Part shown: positions 1 to 9,002 of the stretch, one piece after another
Layout of the letters: each line of letters opens with the position of its first letter
How positions within the stretch are numbered: position 1 is the first letter of the stretch
NCBI GenBank assembly: GCA_947381965.1
Contig: CANCXX010000038.1
Coordinates: forward strand, 1 to 46,153
Length of the DNA: 46,153 bases
Reading direction: 5' to 3'
DNA from: an uncultured bacterium
Lineage (GTDB): Bacteria; Bacillota; Clostridia; Lachnospirales; Lachnospiraceae
Program-made: the position numbers and the translations under genes
The notes under the pieces: generated by a model
Database searches by the model: none
What the model was told of the DNA's origin: nothing
The model's input: only the letters and a program-made list of their open reading frames with translations

Positions 1-91
1 AGAATTCATGCGGGTTGTCGGATTTTTTTATTCACTCAAGTGTTGAAAACGGGTTTGTTTGTCAAGGCAATTTTGCCCTTTGCTTAAGTTT

Positions 92-2041
92 TCACAATTT
101 AAGGGCATCTTCCCCCCAGCAGGCTCTCAGAGGCAGAATTACTGCCTCCTGTACCATTTGGGGACGACCAGGCAGCTTGCGCATTGTACCTTGTATGGAT
201 GCAGTCTCAGATGTACCTGGTGTATTTGTCGGAATAACTTCTGGCACTGGTGGGTCTGTTGGTTTGGCTGTTGGCTCATCTGTTGGATCCGGTGTGGGCG
301 GATTTGTAGGTTCCCCCGATGGTTCCTTTGTGGGCACTGGCGCTTCTGTTGGTGAATTTGTAGGCTTTTCCGTTGGTTCAACTGTAGGTTCCTTTGTCGG
401 AAGATACGTTGGTTCTATTGTAGGCTTTACTGTAGGAACACTACCTGGTGTACCAGTCGGTATTGGCGACCCCTCTGTTCCAGGGCTGGCGCTGGATGAT
501 GCTTCCGGCAAACCGCTGGGTGTCGCTCCCGGTGAAATGCCTGGACTTCCCTCTGGTGAACCACTTGGGTTTCCCTCTGGCGAACCACTTGGATTTCCCT
601 CTGGCGAATCGTTTGGCACTGCCCCTCCCGGTGTCCTTGTTGGTGTTGCCGTAGGCACTAACGGCCTGATCGACACCGACGACCCTGAAGGTGACGCACT
701 GGCGGAAGCGCTTGGAGATGGGCTGGTATTTCTTCCGTCATCCGGCTCCAGTTCATCAAAGGAGTACGTCACATCCTGTCCGTCATCCGCCACCACAATT
801 TCATAGCTTCTTGTAATATATCCTCTTCTTCTTAACGTAATCGTATGTGTGCCCGGTGTCTTTTCGTAAGTGACCGGAACCGTCCCCATATACAGGTTGT
901 CCTGATAAACGTCTACGTCTGCAGGGGCCTGAATAGTAATTTTGCCCTTCTTCGCATTTTCCCCGTCTTCTGTTTCTTCCTTGCCGGGGGAGGCATCGCT
1001 CTCTGCCTGATTATCCTCTTCCTGCTCTGACAGTTCCATGGAAACCGTTATTGTTTCTGGTTCCACTTTTATATACTGTGCAAGACTGTCGTACCCGGAT
1101 GCCTTTGCCATCACCTGATGGATTCCCAGCGAAAGTTTTAATGGATATGTCGTCTCCACCTTTTCGTTATCCACATAAACATCCGCGCTTTGAGGCGTAA
1201 TTTCAAATATCACTGTGCCCTCGTCCGGTTCCGGTATCACAATATCGCTTAAATCCAGTTTTGTTTCCCGGTTTCTTTCTATAACCACTTCCCTGGTTTC
1301 ATCCACATCCTGTCCGGTCAGGCGAACCTTATAACTGCCCTCCGGCACAGTAAAGAGCATATCCGGGGCAATCTGGGAAATCACACTCTGGCCAATTTCT
1401 ATCCATCCGCCCAATACCACATCTTCATTGGTAAGTTCCAGATAGCCATGCCCCTTATCAACTGTAATGCTCATAACATTGCGCCCCATTCCCTGAAAAG
1501 AAAGCACATCATGATGAATAATTTCTGCAACATCAATAGGCTTTCCCTCCGAAAACGCCATTACGCCTTTGCCGATACTGTATCTCTCTTCTCCAATGGT
1601 TATGATTCCATTTCCTGCGTGAAGATTGTATCTTTCCACTCCCTCATAGCTCCAGGCTTCTTCAGAAAGAGTAATCCTTCCCAACTTCTTCAGCTCACTA
1701 TTATAAGCGATTTTGGCTATATCCCCGGATTTAAGCTGCGCCATTGACATAGCGCCGCCATACGCATCTTCTATGATGGTTGTTCCGTCGTAGCTTAAAA
1801 CCCTGTTTTCATTTCTGTCAATCAGATGCAGGGAAAGTTCCTGATTTCTTCCGTCAATCGCTTCTATGACAGCTGATGCAGAGGAAGTATAGATATCCAC
1901 CTGCTCTTCCTCCGTATACACTTCATTCACATTTGTATAAACAGCTCCCCGTGTCACACCTGCCCTGCTGCATCCTGTAAGCAAAAGACAAAATCCACAG
2001 AAAAATCCCCCCATTATCCTATGTACTCTACTTTTTATCAT
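92..2041 (-). CDS. PEGA-domain lipoprotein with Pro/Thr/Ser-rich C-terminal stalk
   Basis: Predicted exported lipoprotein of 649 aa. The start at 2041 is chosen because an AGGAGGG ribosome binding site lies 5 nt upstream and the protein then begins with a classic lipobox signal (hydrophobic GGFFCGFCLLLTGC, Cys near residue 22). An in-frame ATG further upstream has no such site. The middle carries at least two PEGA-type beta repeats (GTVIFEITPQSADVYVDNEK; GKITIQAPADVDVYQDNLYMG), a fold found in surface proteins. From about residue 465 the chain becomes low complexity: SPEGNPSG repeats, then PTKEP/PTEKP/PTNSP repeats, resembling a wall-spanning stalk. No LPXTG-like anchor follows; the last about 30 residues are ordinary sequence. 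Function unknown; a cell-surface or envelope role is inferred from the signal and the PEGA folds. It is the last gene before the left window edge. Confidence 0.8.
   Translation of the reverse strand: MIKSRVHRIMGGFFCGFCLLLTGCSRAGVTRGAVYTNVNEVYTEEEQVDIYTSSASAVIEAIDGRNQELSLHLIDRNENRVLSYDGTTIIEDAYGGAMSMAQLKSGDIAKIAYNSELKKLGRITLSEEAWSYEGVERYNLHAGNGIITIGEERYSIGKGVMAFSEGKPIDVAEIIHHDVLSFQGMGRNVMSITVDKGHGYLELTNEDVVLGGWIEIGQSVISQIAPDMLFTVPEGSYKVRLTGQDVDETREVVIERNRETKLDLSDIVIPEPDEGTVIFEITPQSADVYVDNEKVETTYPLKLSLGIHQVMAKASGYDSLAQYIKVEPETITVSMELSEQEEDNQAESDASPGKEETEDGENAKKGKITIQAPADVDVYQDNLYMGTVPVTYEKTPGTHTITLRRRGYITRSYEIVVADDGQDVTYSFDELEPDDGRNTSPSPSASASASPSGSSVSIRPLVPTATPTRTPGGAVPNDSPEGNPSGSPEGNPSGSPEGSPGISPGATPSGLPEASSSASPGTEGSPIPTGTPGSVPTVKPTIEPTYLPTKEPTVEPTEKPTNSPTEAPVPTKEPSGEPTNPPTPDPTDEPTAKPTDPPVPEVIPTNTPGTSETASIQGTMRKLPGRPQMVQEAVILPLRACWGEDALKL
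190..660 (-). repeat. Low-complexity coding repeats (SPEGNPSG and PT-rich)
   Basis: Within the PEGA lipoprotein gene, a 24-bp unit (ccctctggcgaaccacttgg and variants, about 550-610) is repeated in tandem and encodes SGSPEGNP. It is followed toward the C-terminus by degenerate 12-24 bp units encoding Pro-Thr-Glu/Lys. These repeats also create a long glycine/valine-rich open frame on the opposite strand that is not a gene. Such tracts are prone to slippage, so length variation between strains is expected. Confidence 0.75.
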
Positions 2042-2154
2042 TCCATCCCTCCTGCATACCATAGACCTGCCTGCAATATCCGAACAAAATAAGCAGTCTG
2101 AATGCACTTCCCACATCACACAAAGCGTTATTCATGGGCCCCTTGTGTATTAAA

Positions 2155-2177
2155 TTATACTCCATCAACGAGTATAA
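2155..2177 (-). promoter_or_regulatory. Candidate promoter/operator dyad of the PEGA lipoprotein gene
   Basis: Perfect 8-bp inverted repeat TTATACTC-N7-GAGTATAA. Read on the minus strand, its downstream arm contains a TATAAT-like -10 (GAGTATAATTT). The -35 is poor, which together with the overlapping dyad would fit a regulated promoter. No regulator is assigned. Confidence 0.35.
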
Positions 2178-2202
2178 CACGTTATGTCTGATAAGAAAAG
2201 CA

Positions 2203-3183
2203 CTAAGCCAAATCATATTGGGACTTAAATTTTTCCAAAAACAGTTGTTTGTCTTTCTCCTGTTCCGTTACTTTCTTAAGCTTTTCCAGATTTTTCCCCG
2301 GAATCCATGCTTTGCCGGAGTTATAATAAAAGTTCACTATCTTCCAGAATTTTTCAGGATATGCAAGGCGGTAGTATAGCTGGAGATATTCATTTTTATC
2401 CATAGGCCTTATCCTGTCATATGTATTTACAAGCTCAAATCCTATATTATCTGCCCATCCGCTTTTTTCAAGAAGCTTCCTCATAAATAAATATAAATCT
2501 CTTACCGGACTGTCCACAGCACATTTTTCAAAATTAATCAGATTCATTTCGTCGCCGCAAAGTATAATATTATGGTACTGAAAGTCTCCGTGACACACAA
2601 AGCGGCTTTCTTTTTTATCCTGAAAGAACCTTAATTCCTCTGTAATCTGCAGCGCCAAATTAAAGAAATAGTCATAATTTTTCAAAAGGCAGATTTCAAA
2701 ATCCGTTTTTTGTCCCCTGTCCTTCAGATATTTTCTGACCCGCCGCAGCTCTCTGTTGTGCTTCTCAAATTCCATGTGGGCATAGCGGGGCGTACAAAAA
2801 CCGGGCAGCAAATCTTCTTCCATCCGGGCAGCAATATGCAGCTTTGCAAGGGTTTTTACTGCCTGCCGGCACTCTTCCATATCCCTGACATTGCATTCCC
2901 GTCCTTCAAAATAAGTCTTAAGGATATAAAAGGTTCCATCCTGATCCTGAGTTAAAAGCTCCTGCTCTTTATTCTTAAGGATGCGTTCCACATTTTTAAA
3001 CCCCTTCTCCTGCACCATGGAAAGCAGTGCGTCCTGAAATACAGCCTTTTCCTTACGCCCGGCATACTCCTTTAATATAAGAATTCCCTGCTTTGTCTCA
3101 CAAAGAATAGCCCCCCGTCCCTTCCATGTGCGAAGCACTTCTATATCATAATTTTCCAGCAGATTTACGCTTCTGTCATTCAC
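2203..3183 (-). CDS. CotS-like spore coat protein (aminoglycoside phosphotransferase/kinase fold)
   Basis: 326 aa, resembling the CotS/CotI/YsxE family of spore-coat proteins with a choline/aminoglycoside-kinase fold. The catalytic-loop motif HGDFQYHN is present near residues 198-205. The following metal-binding segment reads INFEKC (about 216-221) where active kinases of this fold normally have ID-F/W-D, so the metal-chelating Asp appears to be Asn. GTG at 3183 is preferred over the more distal TTG because a GGGGGT ribosome binding site lies about 7 nt upstream of it. It follows cca by 56 bp on the same strand. Inference: a coat or sporulation protein of the mother cell, possibly with reduced or absent kinase activity. 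The family assignment rests on the HGD motif, size and overall pattern rather than a search. Confidence 0.7.
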   Translation of the reverse strand: MNDRSVNLLENYDIEVLRTWKGRGAILCETKQGILILKEYAGRKEKAVFQDALLSMVQEKGFKNVERILKNKEQELLTQDQDGTFYILKTYFEGRECNVRDMEECRQAVKTLAKLHIAARMEEDLLPGFCTPRYAHMEFEKHNRELRRVRKYLKDRGQKTDFEICLLKNYDYFFNLALQITEELRFFQDKKESRFVCHGDFQYHNIILCGDEMNLINFEKCAVDSPVRDLYLFMRKLLEKSGWADNIGFELVNTYDRIRPMDKNEYLQLYYRLAYPEKFWKIVNFYYNSGKAWIPGKNLEKLKKVTEQEKDKQLFLEKFKSQYDLA

Positions 3184-3239
3184 AGCGATTACCCCCAATT
3201 TGTGTCATATCCTATCATATGAGTAACCGCTATAAAGTA

Positions 3240-4583
3240 TTACAAAAAATCTCTTGCTGCTTTTAACAGAATATCCCTTTCATTTAAAGCCGGATCATCC
3301 AGTACCATATCCAGCAGTTTATTAAGCGCCGCGCCTATCTCCTGCCCAGGCTTCATCCCCAGCGTCTCAATCAGATCCCTTCCTGATACTGCAAGCATCT
3401 TTAAAGAAACGCACTGACGCTCTTCCTTTATCTGTTCATATACCCGAAAGAGAGCTTCCAGTCTTTCCTCTTTTTCCTTCCTTCTATACATACTCTGGGC
3501 TTTTAAATCTGCCTTTTTTATCTCAAACAGATTCACAAAAATATCTTCACCCATTTTCATAACTGCCCGCCTGACATACTTTGGCTCTGGCTCCACATCA
3601 TAGTCGTGATATTTCACAAGATTTGTTACCATGTATATTGTATGATTGTCAAATTTAAGCCTTCCCATAATCTGTTTCGCCAGCTTCTCTGAAATCGCCG
3701 GATGACCATAAAAGTGACTGCCCCCCTCTTTATCCACGACCAGCGCTTCCGGCTTCCCCATGTCATGAAACAGCATGGAAAGACGCAGCGCCTTATCAGG
3801 TCTGATTTCTTGCATAGACTTTAAAATATGCTCCCCAACCGTATAACAGTGATGAGGGGTATTCTGCCGGGTTTCCATACAAATGTCAAACTCTGGCAAT
3901 ACCACTTTCGTTATTCCGGTTCTGTAGGCAACTCTCAAATTTTCCGGATGAGGGGATATTACCAGCTTTACCAGCTCCGCCTGAATACGCTCCGCACTGA
4001 TATAGGTCAGATTAGAAGACAGCTTTTCAATTGCCTTTGCAGTTTTTTCTTCAATCCGGTACCCCAGCTGGGAGGAAAACCGCACTGCCCGCATCATGCG
4101 CAGGGCATCTTCCCCAAAACGCTCCTGCGGGTTTCCCACACAGCGGATGGTCTTGTTTTCTATATCTTTTATACCGCCAAACAAATCCACCAGCCCCCTG
4201 TCGTCATTATACGCCATGGCGTTAATGGTAAAATCCCTGCGTTTTAAATCCTCTGTCAGATTTGCCGTAAAAGCCACTTCTTTTGGATGTCTGCAGTCTT
4301 CATATTCCCCGTCAATCCGGTAAGTCGTCACTTCAAACCCTTCCCGTTCCAGCATAACCGTAACTGTCCCGTGACGGATGCCGGTATCAATCGTATGGGG
4401 AAACAACTCTTTAACCTGATAAGGAAAAGCGGAAGTGGTAATATCCCAGTCATCCGGCTTTCTGCCTAATATAGAGTCACGAATGCAGCCGCCTACTGCA
4501 TATGCTTCGTAGCCGGCCTGCATCATCGTGTCTATAATATATTTTACTTTTTCGGGTAACTGTATGCCGGGCATGTTTTCCAT
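3240..4583 (-). CDS. cca: CCA tRNA nucleotidyltransferase with HD domain
   Basis: 447 aa class II nucleotidyltransferase that adds or repairs the 3'-CCA end of tRNA. Seen: the N-terminal GG-x-x-RD motif (AVGGCIRDSILGRKPDDWDI) with the metal-binding DxD pair in DDWDI, the RRDFTINAMAY motif, the helical NPQERFGEDALRMMRAVRFS region, and an HD phosphohydrolase domain (LSMLFHDMGKPEAL). The start at 4583 has a GGGAGGG site 7 nt upstream. The gene follows proS by 29 bp on the same strand, so the two tRNA-function genes are probably cotranscribed. The HD domain, often absent in Gram-positive CCA enzymes, is intact here and may give phosphatase or phosphodiesterase activity on tRNA ends. Confidence 0.93.
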   Translation of the reverse strand: MENMPGIQLPEKVKYIIDTMMQAGYEAYAVGGCIRDSILGRKPDDWDITTSAFPYQVKELFPHTIDTGIRHGTVTVMLEREGFEVTTYRIDGEYEDCRHPKEVAFTANLTEDLKRRDFTINAMAYNDDRGLVDLFGGIKDIENKTIRCVGNPQERFGEDALRMMRAVRFSSQLGYRIEEKTAKAIEKLSSNLTYISAERIQAELVKLVISPHPENLRVAYRTGITKVVLPEFDICMETRQNTPHHCYTVGEHILKSMQEIRPDKALRLSMLFHDMGKPEALVVDKEGGSHFYGHPAISEKLAKQIMGRLKFDNHTIYMVTNLVKYHDYDVEPEPKYVRRAVMKMGEDIFVNLFEIKKADLKAQSMYRRKEKEERLEALFRVYEQIKEERQCVSLKMLAVSGRDLIETLGMKPGQEIGAALNKLLDMVLDDPALNERDILLKAARDFL

Positions 4584-4612
4584 CTGAAAACCCTCCCTCT
4601 GCCTAAGTCCTT

Positions 4613-6043
4613 CTAATACGCCCTGCCCCAATAAACCATCTTTTTTGCAGGTTTCCCACAATAAACACAGGTGTCAGAAATACATTCCTGTTCAAAGGGC
4701 ATACACCTGCTGGTAACAGCCATATTTTCCTTGATAGCCTCTTCACAATCCCGCTCGCCGCACCACATGGCCTTTACAAATCCAGCCTTTTGTGCAAAAA
4801 TCCTTTCAAATTCTTCCCGGTTCGCAGCCGTATATGTGTGCTCTTCCAAATGCTTCTTTGCCTTTTCCAGCATATCCTTCTGGATACTCTTGAGTATTTC
4901 CCCTGCTTTTTCTTCCAGCTGGTCAAGGGAAACCTCTGTTTTTTCTCCTGAATCCCTGCGGCAGATAACACATTTCCCTGCTTCTATATCCTTAGGTCCA
5001 ATTTCCACACGCATTGGAATTCCCCGCATTTCCTGCTCTGAAAACTTCCACCCCGGACTTTTGTCGGAATCATCAACCTTCACCCGGAAATTCCCCAGTC
5101 GATCCCGAAGTTCATACGCCTTATCAAGCACGCCTTCCTTTTTCTGCTGGATAGGAATAACCATAATCTGCACAGGTGCAATCTTTGGAGGCAGTACCAG
5201 CCCCGAATCGTCTCCATGTACCATAATAATTGCTCCGATAATTCTGGTTGACATTCCCCAGGAGGTCTGATGGACATATTTCAGCTGATTATCTTTATCC
5301 GTATACTGAATGCCAAAGGCCTTTGCAAAACCATCTCCAAAGTTATGGCTGGTACCTGACTGAAGAGCCTTTCCATCGTGCATCAACGCTTCTATTGTAT
5401 AAGTAGCTTCTGCACCTGCAAATTTCTCTTTCTCTGTTTTGCGTCCCTTAACTACAGGAATCGCCAGTACTTCCTCACAAAAATCAGCATAAACATTCAA
5501 CATCTGTTCTGTTCTTGCTTCTGCCTCTTCTGCCGTGGCATGGGCCGTATGTCCCTCCTGCCATAAAAACTCCCTGGAACGGAGGAAAGGTCTGGTTTCC
5601 TTTTCCCAGCGCACCACACTGCACCACTGATTGTAAACCTTAGGCAAATCCCTGTAAGAGTGGATATCTCCTTTATAAAAATCGCAGAACAATGTTTCAG
5701 AAGTAGGCCTTACACACATTCTTTCTGCCAGAGGCGCAAGTCCCCCGTGTGTTACCCAGGCAACCTCTGGCGCAAAGCCTTCCACGTGGTCCTTTTCCTT
5801 CTGCAAAAGACCTTCAGGAATGAACATGGGCATATAGACATTTTCAACCCCTGCAGCCTTAAACCGATCATCCAGCTGCCGCTGGATATTTTCCCATATA
5901 GCGTAACCGGCAGGTTTAATCACCATACATCCCTTTACGTTGGAATAATCAATTAACTCTGCCTTTTTCACCACATCCGTATACCACTTTGCAAAATCCT
6001 CACTCATGGATGTGATTGCTTCAACTAATTTCTCCTTAGCCAT
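4613..6043 (-). CDS. proS: Prolyl-tRNA synthetase, short (archaeal/eukaryote-like) type
   Basis: 476 aa class II aminoacyl-tRNA synthetase charging tRNA-Pro in the cytoplasm. Motif 2 region ([20 protein letters not shown]) and the [11 protein letters not shown] segment are clear. The usual bacterial INS editing domain between motifs 2 and 3 is missing. Instead there is a C-terminal Cys-rich extension ([23 protein letters not shown]) ending in a terminal Tyr (WGRAY), the hallmark of the type-3 ProRS found in archaea, eukaryotes and some bacteria. The start at 6043 is set by an AGAGGAG site; an upstream in-frame ATG would add 20 unlikely residues. First gene of a probable proS-cca run. No T-box leader is visible in the roughly 120 bp upstream. 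Confidence 0.95.
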   Translation of the reverse strand: MAKEKLVEAITSMSEDFAKWYTDVVKKAELIDYSNVKGCMVIKPAGYAIWENIQRQLDDRFKAAGVENVYMPMFIPEGLLQKEKDHVEGFAPEVAWVTHGGLAPLAERMCVRPTSETLFCDFYKGDIHSYRDLPKVYNQWCSVVRWEKETRPFLRSREFLWQEGHTAHATAEEAEARTEQMLNVYADFCEEVLAIPVVKGRKTEKEKFAGAEATYTIEALMHDGKALQSGTSHNFGDGFAKAFGIQYTDKDNQLKYVHQTSWGMSTRIIGAIIMVHGDDSGLVLPPKIAPVQIMVIPIQQKKEGVLDKAYELRDRLGNFRVKVDDSDKSPGWKFSEQEMRGIPMRVEIGPKDIEAGKCVICRRDSGEKTEVSLDQLEEKAGEILKSIQKDMLEKAKKHLEEHTYTAANREEFERIFAQKAGFVKAMWCGERDCEEAIKENMAVTSRCMPFEQECISDTCVYCGKPAKKMVYWGRAY

Positions 6044-6164
6044 TTTCTCCTCTTTTCTGTGCGGCCACAAGACTCCTGCTTTCCATCTCCCGCACCAGTT
6101 CATTTAATATATCAGCTTTTCAAATTGTAGAAAAAAATTTATTCTTTGTCAATATTCCCCTCTT

Positions 6165-7787
6165 CTATTGCATGGACTCAATTTTCAAAGATTGTCGCTT
6201 CTCTGTTAACAAAAACTCTCCCATCCCCATTAGCAGAAATACATAAGGCAGGTTCAGCACATGGGCAAAGCTTACCATATTGTGGACAGCATAGCAGAAC
6301 ACACATACCGCCAAAGCGTAGACTTGAGGACTTTCCGCTCCCTTACGCATACATCTGCAAATAAAAGATATAAATATCCCCATATAAAGGCAAATTCCTA
6401 AAAGTCCTGTATTTACAAGTCCTGTAAGCAGTTCATTATGGGCATTGGTAAGGATGCTTTCCCCATAAAAATCTCGCAGCCTGGCTGCAATTTCCGGCTG
6501 GGAATAAGCATATGCTGAAAAGCAGTCCGGCCCAATGCCAAAAAGCTTATGTATCACAGGCATCTTTCCATACATCTTTATACCGCTTAAAACAGCCGCT
6601 CCTCTGCCATGTCCCCACTCTTCGTTTAACAAAAATTCACTTCTCTGTTTCAGCCCCGGTATCCCAATCTGTGTATTCATTCCTGATAAGACCAGCCAGA
6701 GTAAAATGCTGCCCACAAGAAATAAAAGCATCCCTCCATGAACCGCCTTTTGTATGCCCGGAGCATCTTTTGTAAAACCGCTCGTCTTCTGTGGGTCCGT
6801 CACTCCTTTTCTGCTCCCCAGATATCCGTACAAAAAATAAACCCCAAGGGAAATGCCCCCTGCAAGCAGCGTCAGATTAGAGTCTGTCATATATGCGCAC
6901 AAATTGTTTTTTTCATAATTATATCCCCCTGGCATCAAAATACGCATCAATCTTACCGCCTGCCCCGAAAATCCCCAAAGCGCTGCCAAAAGAAAATAAT
7001 CCCTGAGCCATATCTTTTTTTTCACTGCAATCCATAATAGCGCAAAAAACAAAGCCCCGAAGAAAAGGAAAACGCTGCTGCTGCCCTGACAAAACCCTGC
7101 CATAAACGAGACTACTATGTAAAAACCCAAAAGCAGCCTTTGGAATTTATCCTGCAAACTCCGTTCTCCTTTTTCCTTCCGAAACAAAAACAGACAAATT
7201 CCTATAGGCGAAATCACTGACAGATATCCGCAGAACCAGTTAATGTTTCCCAGGGTAGAAATAAAAGAGGGCTGCCGGATTTCCAATGGAATCACCGAAA
7301 GAGAAAACCTGTCCAAAATCCCCAATATATATACCACTCCTGATGCTGCCATTCCCACATAACATACAGCCTTTCCGCCATTCCAGAATCTGGATGTAAA
7401 AAAATAAAATAGGCACAACAAAAACAAAAGCAAAAACCCCATATGCCATCCACTCATTCCCCACAAAGCTTCTGATGGATAATCTGATATGAAATAGGAA
7501 ATAAAAATTTCAACGGCATATAGCAACACAAACCAGTCCGTTGCAGACAAACGCTCCCACGCAATCAGATACGGTTCCCTCTTTTTTATACGGCGGCTAA
7601 GAGACTCCCACAGACACATAAAACCGGCCGGACCAAGTATTCCAAGCGCCCCAAAAGAACAATATATAAAAAAATGATACTTTGCTTCTCCGATATCCAC
7701 ATACCCCTGTTTCATAAAAAAAGGATAAATACCAAATATTAATATCAGATATGCCGTTGCAAATGTATTTCCTGCTTTTTTTGCCAA
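6165..7787 (-). CDS. O-antigen ligase-like polytopic membrane protein (Wzy/WaaL superfamily)
   Basis: 540 aa integral membrane protein with about 12 hydrophobic segments. The large loop region near GIGPDCFSAYAYSQPEIAAR followed by TNAHNELLTGLVNTGLLG is typical of the O-antigen ligase/polymerase (Wzy_C) family, in which the NAHNE histidine is conserved. Likely role: polymerising or ligating a lipid-linked surface polysaccharide at the outer face of the membrane. The frame has no good ATG near its 5' end. TTG at 7787 (first residues MAKKAGNTFATAYL) is preferred because GAGGGGG lies 8 nt upstream; TTG at 7811 is the alternative. No glycosyltransferases flank it, so it is a stand-alone copy and its polymer cannot be told. 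Confidence 0.75.
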   Translation of the reverse strand: MAKKAGNTFATAYLILIFGIYPFFMKQGYVDIGEAKYHFFIYCSFGALGILGPAGFMCLWESLSRRIKKREPYLIAWERLSATDWFVLLYAVEIFISYFISDYPSEALWGMSGWHMGFLLLFLLCLFYFFTSRFWNGGKAVCYVGMAASGVVYILGILDRFSLSVIPLEIRQPSFISTLGNINWFCGYLSVISPIGICLFLFRKEKGERSLQDKFQRLLLGFYIVVSFMAGFCQGSSSVFLFFGALFFALLWIAVKKKIWLRDYFLLAALWGFSGQAVRLMRILMPGGYNYEKNNLCAYMTDSNLTLLAGGISLGVYFLYGYLGSRKGVTDPQKTSGFTKDAPGIQKAVHGGMLLFLVGSILLWLVLSGMNTQIGIPGLKQRSEFLLNEEWGHGRGAAVLSGIKMYGKMPVIHKLFGIGPDCFSAYAYSQPEIAARLRDFYGESILTNAHNELLTGLVNTGLLGICLYMGIFISFICRCMRKGAESPQVYALAVCVFCYAVHNMVSFAHVLNLPYVFLLMGMGEFLLTEKRQSLKIESMQ

Positions 7788-7851
7788 TCCTATATCCCCC
7801 TCTTTCCCCAATGTCCATAATACCTATAGCCAACAGGACGATTGTATTCTT

Positions 7852-8919
7852 TCACCCTTCCGGCGCCGCCTGCTCTTTTTCCTTCCATAAATACTTACAG
7901 GTTTCACATATAATCACCAATGCCAGAGGACCTTTGATAATCCCCCCCACGCCAAATAAATGAATTCCCGCAAATACAGCAAACAAAATTCCCACCGGCC
8001 AGACGCCCACACGTTCTCCAATCAGTTTTGGTTCCAAAAATTCTCTAATAAGCGCACATACCGCATACAGTCCAAAGCATACAAGCGCCTGATAGTAACT
8101 GCCGTTTATCAGACGCAGCAGCGCCAGCGGAATCAACATAATTCCTGTTCCTATAAAGGGCAGCATGTCCATAATCCCCGTAATAATCCCATACATAATC
8201 CCGCCCTTCATTCCCATTACCGCCAAGGTAACCGCACATACAGTACTGATAATGCAGAGAATAATTATCTGGGCCTTGATAAATGTCTTTACATATAAAA
8301 GCACCTTTTTTCCAACTTCCCTTACTCCCTTAAAATCCTCTTCCTCCTTCAGCTTTAAAAGAAGTGCGTCATAATCTTTCATAATAAGAAGGACTGCAAT
8401 TATCATAACCACAACAAAACTTACAAAGCCCACAATATTCTTTACATATCCTACCGATTTTCCCATAACCGCAGGTAAAACCTTAACCTCCAGATTTTCA
8501 ATAAAGACGTTTACCTGCTCCATAATAAAATTTTCAATCCGAACGCCATCCACACCAAACCGCTGCTCCACCATATCACAGCAGTTTCCCAGAAAATGGC
8601 CCAGTTCCTTCTGATAATCCGGCATCTGCACCGCCATCCGGCTTCCACCTGTTACCAGTGCGGAAAGCAGCAGCCACAAAAATACTGCAATCAGCACACA
8701 GCCTGCAAACAAAATTATCCCTGCCACAACCGGCTTACGGATTTTTATTTTCTTATGGATATATTGTGCCGCCGGATTTAAAACTCCTGCCAGCAAAAAC
8801 GCTAAAATAAACGGCGATACTATGGGACTTATAAACTTCATAAAACAATAAACGAAAAAACACGTCGCTGCCACAATTAAATATTTTTTTGTTCCTTCTG
8901 TCAAATGAAATTTACTCAT
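7852..8919 (-). CDS. AI-2E family transporter / YtvI-like membrane protein
   Basis: 355 aa polytopic membrane protein of the AI-2E exporter (PerM/YtvI) superfamily. It shows paired N-terminal hydrophobic segments (FFVYCFMKFISPIVSPFILA), a central soluble segment, and the C-terminal set with GIITGIMDMLPFIGTGIMLI and GGIIKGPLALVIICE, which match the conserved pattern of the family. Members are diverse permeases; despite the name few have been shown to move autoinducer-2, and Bacillus YtvI is linked to sporulation. The substrate is unknown. The ribosome binding site is weak (GTGGGTGA). It lies just upstream of the O-antigen-ligase-like gene on the same strand (64-bp gap to that gene's preferred start). 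Confidence 0.85.
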   Translation of the reverse strand: MSKFHLTEGTKKYLIVAATCFFVYCFMKFISPIVSPFILAFLLAGVLNPAAQYIHKKIKIRKPVVAGIILFAGCVLIAVFLWLLLSALVTGGSRMAVQMPDYQKELGHFLGNCCDMVEQRFGVDGVRIENFIMEQVNVFIENLEVKVLPAVMGKSVGYVKNIVGFVSFVVVMIIAVLLIMKDYDALLLKLKEEEDFKGVREVGKKVLLYVKTFIKAQIIILCIISTVCAVTLAVMGMKGGIMYGIITGIMDMLPFIGTGIMLIPLALLRLINGSYYQALVCFGLYAVCALIREFLEPKLIGERVGVWPVGILFAVFAGIHLFGVGGIIKGPLALVIICETCKYLWKEKEQAAPEG

Positions 8920-9002
8920 AAAAAATCACCCACACCTCACCAGCTTTTCCAATTATCACTGGTAGTATGGGTAATTTCAGGTAAATTATGACCATTGGAA
9001 CA

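Noticed and set aside
15-806. 263-codon plus-strand open frame rich in Gly, Val and Ser
   Set aside because: It lies antisense to the Pro/Thr/Ser repeat tail of the PEGA lipoprotein; its periodic composition is the mirror of those repeats and it has no ribosome binding site or recognisable domain.
4671-5270. 199-codon plus-strand open frame
   Set aside because: Antisense to proS, which is unambiguous; Ser-rich composition typical of a shadow frame.
6044-6164. T-box leader before proS
   Set aside because: The gap is only about 120 bp, shows no AGGGTGG-type T-box sequence and no matching terminator/antiterminator.
7852-8919. Autoinducer-2 exporter
   Set aside because: The family name suggests this, but most members have other or unknown substrates and nothing here points to AI-2.
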